Shown: positions 6,112 to 8,453 of the stretch, one piece after another
Numbering within the stretch: the stretch's first letter is position 1
How the letters are laid out: each line of letters opens with the position of its first letter
DNA from: an uncultured Bacilli bacterium
GTDB lineage: Bacteria > Bacillota_I > Bacilli_A > RF39 > UBA660
Direction of reading: 5' to 3'
Length of the DNA stretch: 8,453 nt
Assembly: GCA_944373065.1 (NCBI GenBank)
Contig: CALWAJ010000055.1
Location: 1 to 8,453, forward strand
Notes under the pieces: model-generated
Databases searched by the model: none
The model's input: only the letters and a program-made list of their open reading frames with translations
What the model was told of the DNA's origin: nothing
Translations under genes and position numbers: made by a program

Positions 6112-6605
6112 ATAAAATCACGCTCAATAATTTTTATTTTATTAAGGGGTAAGTTAGTGATTTCTGCTATAAATTCCGGTGCAAAATCTTTATCCAGTAG
6201 TCTTTTACTAACTAAAATTTTTTCATCATTACTACCATCATCATAGCCATCGTCATATCCTGCTTTATAAGCATTTTCTTTAACTTCTTCTTTATACTTG
6301 TCAATAAAACTTTCATCATTAAGCAACTCTTCAATAGTATGAACTACTTCCATCATAGCTTTATCACCATTAGCAATTTCTCTCATTTCTTCTAAACTAT
6401 CAGCACCTAATAACGCCAACATAGCATTATCTCTGTTAGTACCATCATAGCGAATTCCCTTTAAACGTCCTAGAAAGACATCACAAACTAAGATATCTTC
6501 TAATTCTCCTTTGTCATTGATAACTTCTTTGTTATATCTCTTAATTATAGTATTCCCATCTTCAGGGCATACAAACTTATTAATATTAATTGTTACTTTT
6601 TTCAT
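6108..6605 (-). CDS. Rpn-family protein lacking the nuclease domain, 165 aa
   Basis: Resembles the C-terminal half of Rpn-family proteins, which are PD-(D/E)XK nucleases related to DNA-mobilising transposases. Residues 1-50 fit the mid-region strands before the tail (KKVTININKF, then ILVCDVFLGRLKGI). The helical part DSLEEMREIANGDKAMMEVV and ELLNDESFIDKYKEE is typical, followed by the GYDDGYDDG repeat (116-124) and the KRLL...FIAEITNLPLNKIK tail. The N-terminal nuclease domain, usually around 150 residues with the catalytic Asp and (D/E)XK, is absent, and no room remains for it upstream. The start ATG at 6605 has an in-frame TAA just before it and a strong AGGAGG 12 nt away, rather far. It is co-linear with the 73-aa ORF through an ATGA overlap. 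It could be a truncated pseudogene or a tail-only protein. Confidence 0.6.
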   Translation of the reverse strand: MKKVTININKFVCPEDGNTIIKRYNKEVINDKGELEDILVCDVFLGRLKGIRYDGTNRDNAMLALLGADSLEEMREIANGDKAMMEVVHTIEELLNDESFIDKYKEEVKENAYKAGYDDGYDDGSNDEKILVSKRLLDKDFAPEFIAEITNLPLNKIKIIERDFI

Positions 6606-6639
6606 TTATTATAATTTCCTCCTCATAAATTAATTACAC

Positions 6640-6653
6640 ACTTTTCGAAAAGT
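6640..6653. repeat. 14-bp perfect palindrome upstream of the Rpn-like ORF
   Basis: ACTTTTCGAAAAGT reads the same on both strands and lies about 35 bp upstream of the Rpn-like start, just ahead of its AGGAGG. The position suits an operator or short leader hairpin for a leftward transcript. No clear -35/-10 pair accompanies it. Confidence 0.4.
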
Positions 6654-6693
6654 AAATTTAACTTAGCACAATGTAATTTTTTATGCAAAAAGG

Positions 6694-6747
6694 CAATTTT
6701 GAAAATTGAGAAAAAAAGTATCTTCAATTTAGTAAATTCGCCTAGAG
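6694..6747. repeat. Noncoding stretch with nested short inverted repeats
   Basis: CAATTTT/AAAATTG (6694-6700, 6702-6708) is a perfect 7-bp inverted repeat with a one-base centre. Its right arm also forms AAATTGA/TCAATTT with a second arm near 6724-6730. Together with the nearby terminator, which contains AAATTGA again, the stretch repeats one AATTG-type word in both directions. No ORF longer than a few codons is present. It may be leftover sequence from an element end or a decayed gene. Confidence 0.3.
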
Positions 6748-6784
6748 AAAATTAAAAATTGACCCCCAAAAATAGGGTCAATTT
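6748..6784 (-). terminator. Intrinsic terminator of spoVIF
   Basis: Leftward, AAATTGACCC (6784-6775) pairs with GGGTCAATTT (6765-6756) as a perfect 10-bp stem with a 9-nt loop, followed by TTTTTAATTTT. It begins 26 nt after the spoVIF stop. It is the most GC-rich stem in the window. The opposite direction lacks a T-run. Confidence 0.8.
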
Positions 6785-6810
6785 ACAAAATTCATATTTT
6801 TTTTAAAAGT

Positions 6811-7050
6811 TTAAAACATTTTATCAACATTATCAGGAACTTCATCTTTCATAATAGTTTTAATTATCTTATCTTTCTTCTCACTACTTACACTTTTACC
6901 AGTCATATTAGCAATCTCATCAACTACTTCTGAAAGTACTTTCTCATCTTTCATATTACCTTTCTGTAATTTGTCTGCTAAAGATAAAATGGTATCTTTA
7001 TTAACATTAGTCTTTTGTTCAACTTTCTTAAAAAAACTATCTCCAAACAT
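6811..7050 (-). CDS. spoVIF: Stage VI sporulation protein F-like small protein
   Basis: The 79-aa protein matches my recollection of the SpoVIF family. It has an N-terminal FFKKVEQKTNVNKD (6-19), then LADKLQKGNMKDEKVL (24-39), a helical VVDEIANMTGKSVS and a lysine-rich EKKDKIIKTI end. In Bacillus this mother-cell protein acts late in coat assembly and spore resistance, and is reported to be sigma-K dependent. It has no membrane segment or Cys. The start is secure: AGGAGG (7062-7057) lies 6 nt upstream of the ATG. It is preceded by a strong hairpin and a sigma-K-like promoter match, and followed by a clear terminator, so it may be an independent late-sporulation unit at the end of the der run. 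The assignment rests on remembered family pattern over a short length; the nearby spoIVA supports it. Confidence 0.75.
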   Translation of the reverse strand: MFGDSFFKKVEQKTNVNKDTILSLADKLQKGNMKDEKVLSEVVDEIANMTGKSVSSEKKDKIIKTIMKDEVPDNVDKMF

Positions 7051-7053
7051 AGA

Positions 7054-7082
7054 AAACCTCCTACTTCTATAGTATGAGGTTT
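7054..7082 (-). promoter_or_regulatory. Hairpin sequestering the spoVIF Shine-Dalgarno
   Basis: Leftward, AAACCTC (7082-7076) pairs with GAGGTTT (7060-7054), and TACT (7074-7071) with AGTA (7065-7062). They are separated by one A/G mismatch, with the 5-nt loop ATAGA. The right arm contains most of the AGGAGG of spoVIF and is followed by TTTTC. In a read-through transcript from der it would hide the ribosome site, or act as a weak terminator just after the 61-aa gene, whose TAA ends at 7081 inside the first arm base. Confidence 0.6.
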
Positions 7083-7094
7083 AATATTTTTTGT
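7068..7094 (-). promoter_or_regulatory. Sigma-K-like promoter candidate for spoVIF
   Basis: The minus strand reads AC (7094-7093), 16 nt, then CATACTATA (7076-7068), which fits the sigma-K pattern AC-N16/17-CATANNNTA exactly. A start near 7062 would leave only a 12-nt leader beginning at the AGGAGG, which is unusually short and the main reason for doubt. Such a transcript would lack the left arm of the hairpin, freeing the ribosome site. Confidence 0.4.
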
Positions 7095-7266
7095 TACCTT
7101 TTTCTAACTTTTTAAGACACTTAGCTTTTCTTTTCCCAAACTCAAGAGACTTCTTATTAAATTCTTCTAGACTAATTAGTTTCTTTTGAAATCTATCGTT
7201 TAAAATCTCTACCGCTCTATCAATTCCTTCTAACTCAGTCTTAGGGTCAACTCTTTTAAATAACAT
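7081..7266 (-). CDS. Small hypothetical protein, 61 aa, downstream of der
   Basis: I do not recognise a named family. The protein is short, strongly basic toward its C-terminus (KCLKKLEKGNKKY) and predicted to be helical throughout. The segment VEILNDRFQKKLISLEEFNKKS (19-40) resembles the short helix-G/L-I-S-x-E-E-F pattern of SHOCT-like modules, a weak similarity only. The ATG lies 2 nt after the der stop, with GGAG seven bases upstream inside the end of der, so it is almost certainly co-translated with der. It is followed at once by the hairpin before spoVIF. Nothing suggests a membrane or secreted location. Its role could relate to ribosome assembly or to sporulation; the sequence does not decide. 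Confidence 0.7.
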   Translation of the reverse strand: MLFKRVDPKTELEGIDRAVEILNDRFQKKLISLEEFNKKSLEFGKRKAKCLKKLEKGNKKY

Positions 7267-7268
7267 AA

Positions 7269-8453
7269 TTACTCTCCATTTCTATTTTTAAACTGAAGGA
7301 CAATAGGAGTACCTTCTAGTTCAAAATTCTCTCTTAATTTATTTTCTAAATATCTTTCATATGAAAAATGTACTAAACCTTTACTATTAACTCTAAAAGT
7401 AAACTTAGGAGGCTTAATTCCTGTCTGGCTAACAAAATAAATCTTAAGTCTTTTACCTTTATAACTAGGAGCAGGGTTTAAACTATAAGCATCTTCAATA
7501 ACTTCATTTAAAACACTAGTCTTAATCTCTCGCTTAATATTTTCTTTTACCTTTAATACTTCAGGCATTAAAGTGTGAATTCTCTTTTTAGTCAAAGCTG
7601 ATAAGAACACAACAGGAGCATAAGTAGCAAATTGAAATTCACTTCTAACAAGTTTTTTAAACTCAGATATGTTAGCATCATTAACTGCATCCCATTTATT
7701 AACAACGATAATTAAACCTTTACCACGTTCTATTGCATAACCTGCAATATGTTTGTCATGTTCTTTAATACCATCTTCTGCATCAATTACTAAAAGACAT
7801 ATATCGCTTTTATCAATAGAATTCATTGACCTAAATAAACTATACTTCTCAACGCTTTCATAAACTTTACCTTTTTTTCTCATTCCTGCTGTATCAATTA
7901 AAACAAACTCTTCATCATGATATTTAAAAACCGTATTAATAGAGTCTCTTGTTGTTCCCGCCACATCACTAACAACGACTCTTTCTTCATTTAAAATAGC
8001 ATTAGTTAAAGAACTCTTACCCACATTAGGTCTTCCGATGATAGCAATTTTTAAACGTGTATCTTCATCAGTTTCTTCTTTAGTTTTAAAATCTATGGTT
8101 ACTTCATCCATAAGTTCAATATAACCCGTATTATGAATAGCACTGATTGGAATATAATTATCAAAACCCAGTTCATAAAAGTCATATATATTATTATAAC
8201 TATCCTTATTATCCATTTTATTAATCGCTACTACTATTTTTTTATTACTTTTCCTTAAAATATCTCTAACAACTAAATCATTGCTAGTAATACCTTCTTT
8301 TGCATCCACAACAAAAATAACAACATCTGCTTCATTAATTGCAATCTCTGCTTGCATCTTTATCTCATCATTAAATTTTTCATTAGCAAGGTCAATTCCT
8401 CCCGTATCAACTAAATAAAAAGGCTTATTCATATAACTTACTTCTTCATATAG
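7269..8453 (-). CDS. der: Ribosome biogenesis GTPase Der (EngA), 5' end off the right edge
   Basis: Der is an essential double GTPase that matures the 50S subunit. The reading frame is open to the window edge, so 394 residues are visible and about 41 N-terminal ones, including the first P-loop, lie outside. An internal ATG at 8432 is not the true start, because the seven codons upstream of it still align to the family. Visible order (fragment numbering): domain 1 G3 DTGGI (16-20), G4 NKMD (78-81), G5 SA; domain 2 G1 GRPNVGKS (140-147), TTRD (167-170), G3 DTAGM (187-191), G4 NKWD (252-255), G5 SALT; then the KH-like end with GKRLKIYFVSQTGIKPPKFTF. A 61-aa gene follows after 2 nt. In Bacillus der lies a few genes upstream of spoIVA on the same strand, as it does here. 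Confidence 0.96.
   Translation of the reverse strand, partial: LYEEVSYMNKPFYLVDTGGIDLANEKFNDEIKMQAEIAINEADVVIFVVDAKEGITSNDLVVRDILRKSNKKIVVAINKMDNKDSYNNIYDFYELGFDNYIPISAIHNTGYIELMDEVTIDFKTKEETDEDTRLKIAIIGRPNVGKSSLTNAILNEERVVVSDVAGTTRDSINTVFKYHDEEFVLIDTAGMRKKGKVYESVEKYSLFRSMNSIDKSDICLLVIDAEDGIKEHDKHIAGYAIERGKGLIIVVNKWDAVNDANISEFKKLVRSEFQFATYAPVVFLSALTKKRIHTLMPEVLKVKENIKREIKTSVLNEVIEDAYSLNPAPSYKGKRLKIYFVSQTGIKPPKFTFRVNSKGLVHFSYERYLENKLRENFELEGTPIVLQFKNRNGE

Noticed and set aside
5890..6605. Intact transposase or insertion sequence
   Set aside because: No catalytic domain, no terminal inverted repeats bracketing the ORFs and no target-site duplication could be seen.
5890..6605. Single rpn gene split by a sequencing frameshift
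   Set aside because: Each ORF has its own complete copy of the same tail module ending at its stop, so joining the frames would give a protein with two tails, not a normal Rpn protein.
1..8453. CRISPR array, tRNA, rRNA or known riboswitch
   Set aside because: No regularly spaced direct repeats, no cloverleaf with a T-loop GTTC pattern, and no leader long enough for a common riboswitch were found by eye.

Overview
The window is strongly AT-rich chromosomal DNA from an endospore-forming, low-GC Gram-positive bacterium (Bacillota). Acetate kinase, NrnA-type nanoRNase, EngB and Der point to the Bacilli side, and SpoIVA plus a SpoVIF-like protein point to sporulation. Trp is encoded by TGG and one gene ends in TGA, so the code is the standard bacterial one and not the mollicute code. 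The very high Asn/Lys/Ile content and compact spacing would suit a gut Bacilli lineage of the Erysipelotrichia/RF39 kind; that placement is inference.

Left block (1-3322, rightward). A noncoding leader holds a clear sigma-A promoter for ackA and, facing left, an extended -10 promoter for a gene off the left edge. ackA, nrnA and engB follow tightly: a 13-nt gap, then a 14-nt overlap. An intrinsic terminator is built into the stop codon of engB. After it comes a 134-aa protein I do not recognise, which starts at GTG and ends 4 nt inside the convergent spoIVA gene.

Middle block (3305-6605). spoIVA runs leftward. Its terminator hairpin encloses both convergent stop codons. A 74-nt divergent region with a perfect 10-bp inverted repeat separates it from a rightward Mbeg1/DUF2974-type alpha/beta hydrolase with a TTG start. 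The hydrolase runs 32 nt antisense into a pair of leftward ORFs. These carry two diverged copies of the C-terminal tail of Rpn-family (PD-(D/E)XK) proteins without the nuclease domain, joined by an ATGA overlap.

Right block (6606-8453, leftward). A noncoding stretch rich in short inverted repeats holds the terminator of a spoVIF-like gene. spoVIF is preceded by a hairpin that sequesters its Shine-Dalgarno and by a sigma-K-like promoter match. Upstream are a 61-aa unknown gene and der, whose first ~41 codons lie beyond the right edge.

Taken together, der - small ORF - spoVIF - spoIVA on one strand resembles the der...spoIVA neighbourhood of Bacillus. Here it appears interrupted by the hydrolase and the Rpn-tail pair. 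The most novel items are the orphan tandem Rpn tails, the spoVIF leader structure, the spoIVA/hydrolase divergent palindrome and the unrecognised 134-aa protein.
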